From: Bufo bufo
Lineage: Eukaryota; Chordata; Amphibia; Anura; Bufonidae
Direction of reading: 5' to 3'
Assembly: GCF_905171765.1 (NCBI RefSeq)
Contig: NC_053398.1
Span: 46,220,323-46,284,322 of the forward strand
Length of the DNA: 64,000 bases
Part shown: in pieces, positions 1 through 10,570 of the stretch
How positions within the stretch are numbered: the first letter of the stretch is position 1
Layout: each line of letters starts with the position of its first letter
Position numbers and translations under genes: made by a program
Notes under the pieces: model-generated
The model's input: the letters and a program-made list of their open reading frames with translations, nothing else
Told to the model about the DNA's origin: nothing
Databases searched by the model: none

Positions 1-1240
1 CAACACTAATCGATCAAAAAGGCGTATGCCCCCCAAAATAGAACCAATCAACCATAACCTTAACCCTCAAAAAATGAGACCCTACCTAAGACAATCGCCC
101 AAAAAAAAAAAAAATATGACTGTCAGACAATGTAGACACTAAAACATGATTTTTTTTTTGCTTCAAAAATGCTATTGTTTAAAAAATGCTATTATTGTGT
201 AAAACTTTAAATAATAAAAAGTATACATATTAGGTATTGTCACGTCCATAACGACTTGCTCTATAGAAATATCTCATGACCTAACCCCTCAGGTGAACGC
301 TGTAAAAATAAATAAAAACTGTGCCAAAACAACCAATTTTTTGGGTCACCTTGCCTCATAAAGTGTAATAATGAATGATCAAAAAATCATATGTACCCAA
401 AAATGGTACTAATAAAAGTGTCAACTCTTCCTGCAAAAAAAGAGCCCCTGCATAAGACCATTCAAATTAAAAAAAATATGGCGTTCAGAATATGGAGACA
501 TAAAAACATATATTTTTTTCAAAAATGCTTTATTATGTAAAACTGAAATAAACAAAGAAAGTAGACATATTTGATATCACCGCGTCCGTAACAACCTGCT
601 CTATAAAAATAGCACATGATCTAACCTGTCTGATGAATGTTGTAAAAAATAAAAACAGTGCCAAAACAGACATTTTTTGGTTACCTTGCCTCACAAAAAA
701 CGTAATATAGAGTGATTAAAAATCGTATGTACCCCAAAATAGTACCAATAAAACTGTCACCTTATCCCCTAGTTTCCAAAATGGGGTCACTTTTAGGAGT
801 TTCTACTGTAGGGGTGCATCAGGGGGGCTTCAAATGGGACATGGTGTCTAAAGACAAGTTCAGCAAAATCTGCCTTCCAAAAACCATGCGGCAGTCCTTT
901 CCTTCGGCGCCCTACCGTGCGCCATTACATCAGTTTACAACCACAGGGTAATAAATGTTGAGATTTGTTTGGCTGTTAACCCTCGATGTGGATTAAAATG
1001 GAAAATCTGCCAAAAAGTGAAATTTAGAAATTTCATCTACATTTTCCGTTAATTCTTGTGGAACACCTAAAGGGTTAACAAAGTTTGTAAACTCAGTTTT
1101 GAGTAACTTGAGGGGTGTATTTTTTACAAAGGGGTTATTTTGGGGGGATTCTATTATGTAAGCCCCACAAAGTGACTTCAGACCTGAACTGGTCCTTAAA
1201 AAGTGGGTTTTGGAAATTTTCTTAAATATTTTTAGAATTG
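1..1240. repeat. AT-rich tandem repeat, unit about 340-365 bp
   Basis: Three related units are recognisable by the recurring start 'GATCAAAA...GTA(T)...CCCC/AAAATAG' near 12, 377 and 714, spaced about 365 and 337 bp. Each carries an A/T-rich block, a 'cgtccgtaac...ctgctctataaaaat' stretch and a 'gtaaaaataaataaaaact' stretch. The third unit runs into a less repetitive tail (about 780-1240). The short frames here look like no protein I know. A related module occurs inside the hAT element near 63.6-63.8 kb. The family is unnamed here. Confidence 0.7.
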
Positions 1241-1247
1241 CTTCTAA

Positions 1248-2025
1248 GGCCTCTTTCACACGGGCGAGTATTCCGCGCGGGTGCAATGCGTGAGGTGAAC
1301 ACATTGCACCCGCACTGAATCAGGACCCATTCATTTCTATGGGGCTGTGCAGATGAGCGTTGATTTTGACGCATCACTTGTGCGTTGCGTCAAAATCGCA
1401 GCATGCTCCTCTTTGTGCGTTTTCCACGCAACGCAGGCCCCATAGAAGTGAATGGGGCTGCGTGAAAATCGCAAGCATCCGCAAGCAAGTGCGGATGCAG
1501 TGCGATTTTCACGCACGGTTGCTAGGAGACGATCGAGATAGGGACCCGATCATTATTATTTTCCCTTATAACATGGTTATAAGGGAAAATAATAGCATTC
1601 TTAATACAGAATGCAAAGTACAATAGGGCTGGAGGGGTTAAAAAAAAGAAATGTAATAATTTAACTCACCTTAATCCACTTGTTCGCGCAGCCCGGCTTC
1701 TCTTCTGTCTTCATCTTTGCTTTGCAGTACAGAAGAGAAGCCGGGCTGCGTGAACAAGTGGATTAAGGTGAGTTAAATATTTATTTATTTTTTAACCCCT
1801 CCAGCGCTATTGTACTATGCATTCTGTATTAAGAATGCTATTATTATCCCTTATAACCATGTTATAAGGGAAAATAATACAATCTACACAACACCGATCG
1901 GCCAGGTGTGTTCGGTGACGTCACCGGCTCTGATGGGCGGGCTTTAGCGCTGCCCTAGCAGTTTTACTGGCTAGGGCAGCACTAAATCTCGCCCATCAGT
2001 GCCGGTGACGTCACCGGGCTTCCTG
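1248..2025. mobile_element. Family A Harbinger-like MITE, copy 1, right end missing
   Basis: The left end GGCCTCTTTCACACGGGCG follows TAA (1245-1247). Inside are the family's hairpins: the palindrome around 1555-1600 (CCCTTATAAC/GTTATAAGGG), repeated at 1850-1880, and an inverted pair at about 1655-1790 sharing 'TTAATCCACTTGTTCGCGC'. Two TGACGTCA palindromes (1916-1923, 2006-2013) bracket a further hairpin. The right terminal repeat is absent and Gypsy sequence follows directly. Confidence 0.8.
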
Positions 2026-2029
2026 GCAG

Positions 2030-2300
2030 CCCCAGTGTTGCCTCTGGTCAGGGAGCATATAGAGGCAGCGCAGCGAGCCCAGAGTAGGGTCTATAATCGG
2101 CAGGCTTGGGTCCGAAACTTTAATCCGGGTGATCGGGTTATGGTTCTGGTACCAACCGTACACAGTAAGTTCCTGGCTAGGTGGCGGGGGTCCTACGAGG
2201 TACTCGAGAAAGTGGGAGAGGTAAATTATAAGGTACACCAGCCTGCTTACCAGAGCGAATCCCCACACCATGTATACTATAGACATAGAAGGCAATAGAA
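2030..2300 (+). pseudogene. Ty3/Gypsy integrase C-terminal remnant
   Basis: This frame resembles the end of a Ty3/Gypsy pol polyprotein, the integrase tail that follows the catalytic core. The visible pattern is VREHIEAAQRAQSRVYNR, then 'F.PGDRVMVLVP', then 'KFLARWRGSYEVLEKVGEVNYKV'. The last block matches the GPY/F module, with the usual proline replaced (RGSY). Only about 85 residues remain, ending at a stop after 'HHVYYRHRRQ'. No protease, reverse transcriptase, RNase H or LTR is seen nearby. The reading frame extends upstream to 1999, but those first residues come from the MITE and are not integrase. It is a relic without function. Confidence 0.82.
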
Positions 2301-2797
2301 ACAATGTTGTGTACAGAGCAATGACATGACCCTACAAGCCATTATACATTTTATAGCTGTTTCTACAGAGCAGTAACTGTCATCTTGCACAGTTTATGGA
2401 TTTGCAGAATGCCGAGAATGTCTTTATTGTCTGCTACCGCTGCGAGTTACACCCATGGTGAGTACTGGTGAACAACCTTTTCTATTGTTTCATCTGTAAA
2501 CCTCACTACTTGTACTTATAGGAGCTGTCCCACAAATAATATTCTACAGTTTTTAAACCAGCACCTGGATCTGAATACAGTTATAATTGTGTGTAATTTA
2601 AAATGTATTATAGCCACTGAATGATTCAATTAAATCTATCAGTATAGCGCCACCTGCTGTTTGCTCATTTTCAAATTTCTCTGCCCTGCTCACTGAGAGG
2701 GAAGCACATGCTCAGTTCCATCCTTCAACTGCTACCAGCTGCAGCAGAAAAGGACATGTCCATAAGAAAGGGCATGTCCCTTAAGAATCCAACTTAA
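2301..2797. other. No gene seen
   Basis: Mixed-composition DNA without a supported frame. The stretch around 2640-2660 (TATAGCGCCACCTGCTG) and the repeated 'aaggacatgtcc'/'aagggcatgtcc' near 2750-2780 suggest old MITE debris, but no boundaries are visible. Confidence 0.4.
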
Positions 2798-2830
2798 AAA
2801 AAATAATAATAATAATATATATATATAAAA
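2798..2830. repeat. (AAT)n/(AT)n microsatellite
   Basis: A short run of AAT units passes directly into AT units. Confidence 0.85.
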
Positions 2831-2835
2831 TGGAG

Positions 2836-2952
2836 GAATAATGCAACATAGTCCTAAGAATAGATGCTCCAGAAGAGTTATTACGTGGGGATGCAGGTAC
2901 TGTAGTTACTAAAACAGCCATGTCAGGTGAGGTGACAGGTCCACATTAAATG
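2836..2952. mobile_element. T2-like MITE fragment (right end)
   Basis: The sequence 'aatagatgctcc.gaa..gttattac.tgggg' followed by 'gtagttactaaaacag' and 'tgacaggtcc' matches the right half of the T2-like element at 43413-43825. The left half is missing. Confidence 0.6.
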
Positions 2953-3312
2953 TGGTTTTGATGCAGTTTTAACTGCACCTCAACTGCTAGGTGTGAATAT
3001 GCCCTTTGAATGATAAAGTATTGCTGCAGTAAGGATCTAGACGTTTGCCAAATAGCAGACCCCTTGGTTTTGGTACCATTGAGAGTCCCAGCTGCTCTCT
3101 GTTCTGTCCCCTGTGTCATAAAAACCTACCGTACATTAGCAATCGCTTTCAAATCTCAAGTGTCTTTTATCACCAGCTATACTGGTGAGTGGCTGAATGA
3201 GCCTTCCCTGGCATTTCCAAGGTGTTGAGCGGGGACTACTGGACCACTATCGGCATGGCAGTGCCCGGGCTTTGGTGAGGATGAGTATTTTATGAGTGAG
3301 TATTTTTTTGGT
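2953..3312. other. No gene seen
   Basis: No supported coding frame or element boundary. A short direct repeat 'gtgagtattttat/gtgagtattttttt' lies at about 3280-3310. Confidence 0.35.
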
Positions 3313-3314
3313 GA

Positions 3315-3512
3315 GGATGCACAGGTAAGTCCTTACCTGTGCCTGTGCCGGGAGCCGGTCTGAAATCAAATGCAGTCACCGGGAGCAGGCAGTTCGAGGA
3401 CAGCTACCGGGGGCCTTCATTGGGCTGTTCTCGGAACTGCCTGCTCCCGGTGACTGCATTTGATTTCAGACCGGCTCCCGACACAGGCAAGGGCTTACCT
3501 GTGCATCGCCGG
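3315..3512. repeat. Long near-perfect inverted repeat
   Basis: The left arm (about 3322-3390: 'cttacctgtgcctgtgccg' onward) is the reverse complement of the right arm (about 3430-3500, ending 'gggcttacctgtgc'). The spacer is about 35 bp. Arms share the blocks 'GGAGCCGGTCTGAAATCAAA' and 'TGCAGTCACCGGGAGCAGGC'. The same arrangement with other arm sequences recurs at 50745-50992. The terminal repeat is not one I can assign to a superfamily. Confidence 0.75.
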
Positions 3513-3646
3513 ACGGGTGAGTCTACCTTACTAAAGATGGCAGCCCGCATGTGTTCGCTGGCGAACACTGCGAACTGACCATCACTGCTGTCAAGTACAT
3601 TAGGGAAAAACATGTTTATTAGTCTGCTGGTCCTAATTGCAATTTC

Positions 3647-3993
3647 AGGCTAGGTTCATACAGGGTATTTTCAGCACTGAAAAAAAAACTGATGCGGAAT
3701 CTGCATCAGGTTTTTTTTCCATTCGTTTTTTTTCTGATGTGTTTTTTTACACGGTTTTGGGTGCAATTTTGGCAAGGGTTTTCCATTTCTGGCCATTTTT
3801 AATGAAATTCTGGATGCAGATTCCTTGTGAAATTCACGTCAAGAATGGACAGGACGCTCCTTTTTCTGCCATGTGGTTTCTAAAACCGCATGCGGGAAAA
3901 ACAGCACCATATGGTTTAACATGCAGATTCCCCATTCAAATCAACGGGGAAGTTCTGCGGCAAAAATCCTCGCCCAAAATACTCCAAGCCTTA
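3647..3993. mobile_element. Harbinger-like MITE, left part
   Basis: It starts 'aggctaggttcatacaggg', a left end of the general GGCT...TTCACAC type. It contains a 'ctgatgcggaatctgcatcag' palindrome (3690-3710) and the fragments 'ccgcatgcggg'. A family B element inserts at 3994, and no right end is found beyond it. Confidence 0.5.
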
Positions 3994-4371
3994 GGCCTCT
4001 TGCACACGAACGTGTGCTGCCCATGCCCGTGCTGCGGACCGCAAATTGCATTCCGCAATGCACGGGCACCGACCGTGGGCCAGCCGCATGCGGATCATGA
4101 CCCCATTCACTTGAATGTGGTCCGTGATCCGTCTATTCCGCAAAAAGATAGGACAATGGAAGCACGGAACGGACCCCACAAAAGCACTCCTTAGTGCTTC
4201 CGTTCCGTGGTTCGGTTTCGCACTGCATCTCCGGATTTGTGGAACCATTCAAGTGAATGGGTCCGCATCCGTGATGCAGAATGCACATGGCCGGTGTCCT
4301 GTGTATTGCGGACCCGCCGTATGCGGGCCGCAATACGCCCATGGGGGACACACGGCTGTGTACAAGAGGCC
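3994..4371. mobile_element. Family B Harbinger-like MITE
   Basis: The ends GGCCTCTTGCACACGAACG and ...GTACAAGAGGCC form an inverted repeat flanked by TTA (3991-3993 and 4372-4374). The interior is built from inverted blocks such as 'ccattcacttgaatg'/'cattcaagtgaatggg'. It has no coding capacity. The 3-bp TWA target duplication is typical of PIF/Harbinger. Confidence 0.85.
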
Positions 4372-4374
4372 TTA

Positions 4375-4765
4375 CTGTTTTTTCTTTGCCTGGGGATTTC
4401 TCCTTTTGTAGAATGTAGTAACAAGAGCTGGATAATGGTCTTCCGCTGCTATGATGGAGCATGCACATACATTTAACACCACTAGGGGGCAGTGCTGTGA
4501 AGATGAAGCTCTGCAACCAGATGATCAACTACATACAGTGAAGATCAGTGATCACCATGATCTTCTGCCCTATTCCATTGTAGAAGCAAGCAATCAGTTC
4601 ATGATTACATGTAAAGTGTATAGAGAATATAACACGAACACGTATAACCCTGGTAAGGTGAGATTTAGTATAAAGTTTCTTTAAATTCCCATGATTTCCC
4701 CAAAAATTGTTTGGTGTAAAGCATTGTTATAAACTATTATTAAGAAAAGTGGGGGGGAGGGGTCT
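4375..4765. other. No gene seen
   Basis: Only short chance frames. Nothing assignable between the family B element and the T2-like element. Confidence 0.35.
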
Positions 4766-4769
4766 TTAA

Positions 4770-5253
4770 AGGTGTGGTCCGGGTTTTACTAAGTGACAGC
4801 CTATCCTCTTCCTCCTCTGCCACTGCTTGTTTACAAACTGCAGCAGTGACATACTGGTATATGGCACATGTCCGCTGCAGCCAATCAGTGTTGGACTGAA
4901 GTCCTTTGGCCAATCAGAGGACATTATTCTGAGGGCCCACCCTCTGTGTATATTAGGGATCCATTATTGTTAGAGCTTGGGCCCACAGGGAGATCCTCTG
5001 GTACTTTGGTGGGGCAGTTCGACCCTGCAGTCAATCACTTTCCTTAGCGGTCAACCGCTGAGGACAACAATTGCCTTCAGCAGTCACGTGCCATATACTG
5101 CCATATGACTGTGCATGTTACTGCTGCAGTTTATAGATGAGCAGGAGGACCAGGCCAGCGCTGCAGAAAGGGGTGAGTATACCTTTTTTGTTGTTGTTAT
5201 TTTAGGCAATGTTGGAGCTTGTCTGAGATTTTTAATTATCCCGGACAACCTCT
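4770..5253. mobile_element. T2/Kolobok-like MITE
   Basis: It starts after TTAA (4766-4769) with 'aggtgtggtccggg' and ends 'cccggacaacctct' next to TTAC. It also holds an internal inverted pair 'tggtatatggcac'/'gtgccatatactgcc' (4855-4870, 5088-5102). TTAA target choice fits T2/Kolobok-type elements. Confidence 0.65.
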
Positions 5254-5835
5254 TTACTCCCTGAATGGAATCAACAACAGCCCTGGGACAAGAGTGGCAC
5301 TGTTTCTGTAAAAAAAAAAAAACTGTATTTCTAATTTTGGAAAGTCTCTTCATTTTGCAGAGGAGGACGCCTCCGCAATGGATTGCACAATAACATCAAA
5401 CAAACACAGGATCCTTTTCCGTGACTCATGGGCCTGTAGGGCTCACTTACTGCCTGTTTAAACTTGGCTCAACTTAGCTGAAAGTAGGCAGAGAATTAAC
5501 CATCATTTGTGTGGGATCACATATGGTCTTTTGTTTTAAAAGGAGACATAGAAAATAAACCTGACTTATATATAGACTATATTGTCCCTTCAATAATTCA
5601 CTGCTGGAAACTCTAGAATGTATTAAATATTAATATGTTTTTATGTGTTTTGGAGAATTATTTACCCCAACTAAAACTCTTCAACTTGTGTCTAGGCTTA
5701 GGTGTTATTGACAATTGCTGCATAGTGTATTACCTGTAGAATAAAGAGACCCCATCCCTTTTGAGCATTTTATACAGCACAACACATTATATTAAAGTAT
5801 ATTTTATATTCTTTTTTAAAATAAAAAATATATTT
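5254..5835. other. No gene seen
   Basis: AT-rich sequence with scattered chance frames and no recognised element ends. Confidence 0.4.
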
Positions 5836-7003
5836 ACCGTATTTTTCGCCCTATAAGACGCACCTAGGTTTTTGGGGAGGAAAATAAGAAAAAAAAGGTG
5901 TGCTTTTGGTGGGTTTGGAACTAATGGTGGTCTGTGGATGGCACTGTTACTAGGGATCTGTGGATGGCACTATTACGGGGGATCTGTGAAGGACACTGTT
6001 ATGGGGGGATCTGTGAAGGACACTGTTATGGGGGGATCTGTGAAGGACACTGTTATGGGGGATCTGTGGATGACGTACTGTTATGAGGGATCTGTAGATG
6101 ACGCACTGTTATGGGGGGATCTGTGGATGACGCACTGTTATGGGGGGATCTGTGACGGACACTGTTATGGGGGATCTGTGAAGGATACTGTTACAGGGGG
6201 GATCTGTGGATGGCACTGTTATGGGGTATCTGTGGATGGCACTGTTATGGGGGATCTGTGGATGGCACTGTTATGGGGGATCTGTGGATGGCACTGTTAT
6301 ATATGTGCCATCCACAGACCCACCACCCCATAACAGTGCCATCCACAGACCCCCCAGCCCATAACAGTGCCATCCACAGACCCCCCACCCCTTAACAGTG
6401 CCATCCAAAGATGTCCCCCATAAAACTGTCATCCACAGATTTCCCCCCGCTCCAGTGCTGTAGTATACAAATATAAAATGTCTCATTCAATTAAAAGTGA
6501 TTAAACATGCCCCCTCACTCCTAATATTACCGTACACCCTAACAGCTTCTGTACAATGCAGGCAGGCCGGGCGGGCGGCGCGTCACTCACTGAGGTCACT
6601 TGCCTGCGCCGCCTGCTTCATTCATAAAGTAGGCGGTGCAGGCACGTGACATCAGGGAGTTACGCTGCCACCCACCCGGCCTGCCTGCCTGCAATCTACA
6701 GAAGCTGTTAGGGTGTACGGTAATATTAAAAGTGGGGGGGCATGTTTAATCACTTTTAATTGAATGAGACATTTTATATTTGTATAGTGCAGCACTGGAG
6801 CGGCGGGGTCGGAGTACAGTGACTGCCCCGGCCCCGCCACAATTGCCGGCCCCCAGCTCTTCCTGCCAGTCCCTCCCCACTCGCTCATACATCGCAGCCT
6901 GCGATGTAAAAATGTCAGCATTCACCCCATAAGATGCAGGGGCATTTCCCCCCCATTTTTTTGGGGGGGGGAAAGTGCGTCTTATGGGGCGAAAAAATGC
7001 GGT
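5836..7003. mobile_element. Palindromic MITE with 'ACCGTATTTTTCGCC' ends
   Basis: The left end ACCGTATTTTTCGCCCTATA and its continuation 'agacgcac' are mirrored by the right end 'gtgcgtcttatggggcgaaaaaatgcggt'. A second long inverted pair lies inside (about 6440-6580 with 6650-6800), sharing 'AACAGCTTCTGTA' and 'CATGCCCCC'. A minisatellite occupies the left half. I cannot fix the target duplication, so the superfamily is left open. Confidence 0.75.
5925..6420. repeat. Minisatellite, unit about 27-30 bp, with inverted half
   Basis: About 14 forward units of the form 'GGATCTGTGGATGGCACTG' plus TTATGGGG (variants GTGAAGGACACTG and GATGACGCACTG) run to about 6300. The array then flips, with reverse-complement units 'CAGTGCCATCCACAGACC' to about 6420. 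The result is a repeat array that can fold on itself. Confidence 0.9.
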
Positions 7004-8213
7004 ATATTTTTAAAATGTATATTTTATAAATGTTATGTTATATATATTATACCTAGAGATGAGCGAATTTCTCAAAAATTTGATTCGGCCGATTCGGCGA
7101 ATTTTCCAAAAAGATTTGATCCGAATTTATTTGTGGCAAATCGCGTTAAAAAACAGATATTTCCTGGCTGCAGAGAGCCTGTATAGTGGTGTAGAACACT
7201 GTGCCTTGCAGTAACACGCATAGGGAGACTGCTGTGGTAGTGAAACAATACTGTGAGTCAGTATGACATGCAGATGACAGGCGTTGCTCTTAGAATCACT
7301 GCACACTTCACTTATTTGGGCAGTTACAGGGGCAGTTAACTCAAGTGTGAGCCTTACAGGTCAATATTAGCATCAGGTATAAAGAACCGTGCAGAGGCCC
7401 AAGATCCTACTGTAGCGTGAAAGAGCGCACTCCTTTTACACCCTCGTCAGCTGATGCCACATAGATGTCTACAGAACCTGTTCTATTAAACACTTATACA
7501 AGTAGAGCCCCCTGACAGAGTGGAGAGGGTGTCAGCAGTAAGTTTGTGTTGACGTCACTGATTATTTTGTCTTTCCTCTGATCCGCCAGAACAATAACCC
7601 CCAAATAACGGATCCTGTCTGTTGAGCATCCGCCTTCACTCGGTCAGCATTTGGTCAGTAATTCATCAGTATTGCTAAAGCCAAAAAAAACAGGAGTAGA
7701 TCCAAAATAGAGATGACACGTGAATGATTTTGGCAACCAAATCATAAGCCAATTCTGAGGGGACCATACAGGCCTTACAGCTGCTACATAGACAGATCCT
7801 TTGTGAGTCTCATTTTTCCTTCCTTCTGACAGATCAGAAGAAGGGTCAAATAAATGTTGACGTCAACTAGGCCAAAAAGGCTAAATAGTGGCCCAGTCAT
7901 GGAGTGGGGAGGGTGGGAGAACAGCTTGAGAAGTCCACAGTGTGGCCCAATGACATAGTGTTGAGGTAGCAGCAGCATGAGGAGACCACAGAGTGGCAAG
8001 GTGACATAGTGTAGTGTGGAGGGGGCTTTAGAACATATAACTGCACCGCTGAACGGCAAATAATACATTTTTTTTGCCACTAATACACGCCAAAAAGGGC
8101 TGTAATTTTTTCACTTCACCACACAACGGCTAATAAGCCCTTTTTTTGCCACTAATACACGACAAAAAGGCTTTGGAACACATAACTGCACCGCACAAGG
8201 GCTAATAAGACGT

Positions 8214-9625
8214 CAGTGGCGTGCCTAGGGTGTTTGGCACCCGGGGAGGGTCCTTTCACCGGAACCCTCCACCAATACTTTAAAAAAATTGTATCCCCTT
8301 ACAGTAGTATTGCCCTCATTGTACAACCTTCACAGTAGTTTTGTCCAGATATGTGCCCTCTCATGGTAGTTATGCCCATATTGTGCCCCTTCAAGGTAGT
8401 TATGCCTTCACTGTACAACTTTCACAGTAGTTATGCCCACATTGTGCCCCTTTAAAGTACTTATCCCTTTATTGTGCCCCTTTCACAGTTGTAATGTCCT
8501 CTTTGTGCCTCCCTCACAGTAGTTATGCCCTCTCTGTGCCCATTTCAAAGTAGTAATGCCCTATCTGTGCCCCCTTCACAGTTGTAATGCCCACTCTGTG
8601 CCCCTTCAGAGTAGTTATGCCCTCACTGTGCCCCAAAACAGTAATAATTCCCTCTGTGCCCCTTCATAGAAATAATGCCCACTCAGTGCCCCATAACAGT
8701 TATGCCCACCCACTTTACAAGAGTAATGCTCTCTGTGCCCCCTTCACAGTAATAATGCAATCTGTGCTCCCTTCATAGTAGTAATGCCCATTGTGCACCT
8801 TCATAGTAGAAATGCCCATTGTGCCCCCTTAATAGTAGTAATGCCCATTGTGCCCCCTTCATAGTAATAATGCTCACTGTGCCTCCTTCACAGTAGTAAT
8901 GCAGATTGTGCCCACTTCATAGTTATAATGCCCATTGTATCCAATTTATAGTAGTAATGCCCATTGTGCCCCCTCCATAGTAGTAATGCCTATTGTGCCC
9001 CCCCTAATACTAGTAATGCTCTTTGTAGTAGTATTGCCCTCTGTGCCCCCTTTGTAGTAGTAATGCCCTCTGTGCCCCCTTTGTAGTAGTAATGCCCTCT
9101 GTGCCCCCTTTGTAGTTGTAATGCCCTCTGTGCCCCCTTTGTAGTAGTAATAATGCCCTCTGTGCCCCCTTTGTAGTAGTAATGCCCTCTGTGCCCCCTT
9201 TGTAGTAATTTTGTCCTCTGTGCCCTCACCAAGGTAGAAATACCCTCTGTGCCCCCACCATGGTAGAAATGTCCTCTGTTAAATAAATAAAAAACACAGT
9301 ACCTACTTACCTTGTCCCGTTCCTGAATCTCACAGTCCTCTCTCCCCTACAGACACAGATCGCTCTGCAGCGCTGTGTGGGCGGAGCTTATGCAGATTTC
9401 CAGGCTGCAGGCTCCGCCCACACATATGTGCCTGTAGGCTTAATGGTGGAGCGGGGAGAAGTCTTCCTGCTTCACCATTCAATGCGGGAGAGACAGAGCG
9501 CAGGGAGCTAAGTGACAGGACCACAGCTCCCTGTGCTCCAGCAATGAAAGCCTCCATCTATATTGATGGAAGCGCTTATTGCTTCTAGGCTCTGGCACCC
9601 CCTGAGTGCCTGCACCCGGTAGTAT
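8214..9625. mobile_element. Nested hAT-like element, right end uncertain
   Basis: It begins CAGTGGCGTGCCTAGGG, a typical hAT-type terminus, inside the larger hAT element. The right end is approximate: 'ctctggcaccccctgagtgcc' near 9590-9610 carries the matching 'ggcacc' logic but no clean terminal CACTG. Most of the interior is a minisatellite, followed by a GC-rich segment (9300-9560). Confidence 0.55.
8290..9290. repeat. Minisatellite, unit about 30-33 bp
   Basis: About 30 imperfect units built on 'TGTGCCCCCTTCACAGTAG' plus 'TAATGCCCTC'. The 9030-9210 portion is much more homogeneous ('CCCCCTTTGTAGTAGTAATG'), suggesting recent local expansion. Open frames across it on either strand are repeat artefacts. 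Confidence 0.92.
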
Positions 9626-10236
9626 CATACAGCACTTGAACCCTAATAAAGAGAACGGTTTGCTGGAATTATAGAGGTATCATCTATTACAAACCTGAAA
9701 GCAGCAGTATAATGGCAATTTGGATCTGCAGTCAGTGCAGCAAGGTGTAATAAGATTGTTCCTATTACCCAGGCTGTAAAATCCCCTGCGGAACCCTGTT
9801 CTGCTTCAATACTGTCTAATAATTCCTCCCTATCCTTTACCTACACTTCTAATGATCTTTCCCTGAACTTCTATTCAGCAAAAAAATAAATATAAAGTCT
9901 TTCCTAGCACTGTCCCTAGCGCCTGCTGATGTCTCTCCCTGCACTAAGTACACTAGAAAATGGCTGAATCCAAGATGGCTGAGGCTATTTATAGGGCTGT
10001 GACATCACAGGGCTGGCTGGCTGCTGATTGGCTGCATGCATGGCATTATGGGTGATCCCCCCTTTGCAGAGTTCCTTGCTCCATGTCCTCACACGTGCAG
10101 CAGCCATTTTAGGAAAAAATGTGATTCGTTACCACCAAGCGTGAGGAAATTCGGATTCGGTGAAAATCGATTTTTTCCTGAAATTCAGATTGAATTCCAC
10201 TTCGTCAACTTCGATTCGCTCATCTCTAATTATACC

Positions 10237-10470
10237 CTTTGACTGCAAGTGCAGAAACCCAAATGACACTATGCAATTTATGACGCTGTGTTTGGTAAGC
10301 TGTGATGAGTTCGCAGCACTTACTGGAGCACCACCGCCTCTTTAAACAGCTGGTTAGCTGGGGTACCAAGAGTTGGACCCCCACTGATCAGATATTAATG
10401 ACCTATCCTAAGGATAGGCCCACCAGTATCAAAATCTCTGGCCACTATTCAAATAATAGGCTGATGCTTC
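10237..10470. mobile_element. Fragment of T2-like repeat family
   Basis: It contains 'ggacccccactgatcagatatt' and 'gacctatcctaaggatagg', words shared with 20345-20680 and 46920-47245. Both termini are eroded. Confidence 0.5.
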
Positions 10471-10570
10471 GTGTTCTGTAGAGATCACTTTTCAGAAGTC
10501 ATCTCATTATCATCACAGACAGAATTACAATGACAGGTGTAATATATATATATATACATAGAGAGAGAAA

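Larger units (their letters stand above)
7054..10228. mobile_element. hAT-like element with perfect 8-bp target duplication
   Basis: The ends TAGAGATGAGCGAATTT and ...GATTCGCTCATCTCTA are inverted repeats flanked by identical ATTATACC (7046-7053 and 10229-10236). The 8-bp duplication points to hAT. Sub-terminal sequence is rich in 'gattcg'/'cgaat' words, as in transposase-binding arrays. No transposase frame exists, so it is non-autonomous. It hosts another element at 8214-9625. A relative with the same ends lies at 36949-40907. Confidence 0.88.

Noticed and set aside
1370..1500. Regularly spaced short repeats suggestive of a CRISPR-like array
   Set aside because: The repeats are inverted hairpin arms of a family A MITE, not direct repeats with unique spacers, and the sequence is vertebrate.
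3637..4528. Several overlapping open frames of 70-185 residues on both strands
   Set aside because: They lie across MITEs rich in inverted blocks. Compositions mirror each other on opposite strands and no protein motif appears.
5872..6333. 153-residue frame with repeated Gly/Trp/Met blocks
   Set aside because: It is the translation of the 27-30 bp minisatellite. The periodicity explains the open frame.
8990..9232. 80-residue minus-strand repeat protein
   Set aside because: Translation of the homogeneous part of the 30-33 bp minisatellite.
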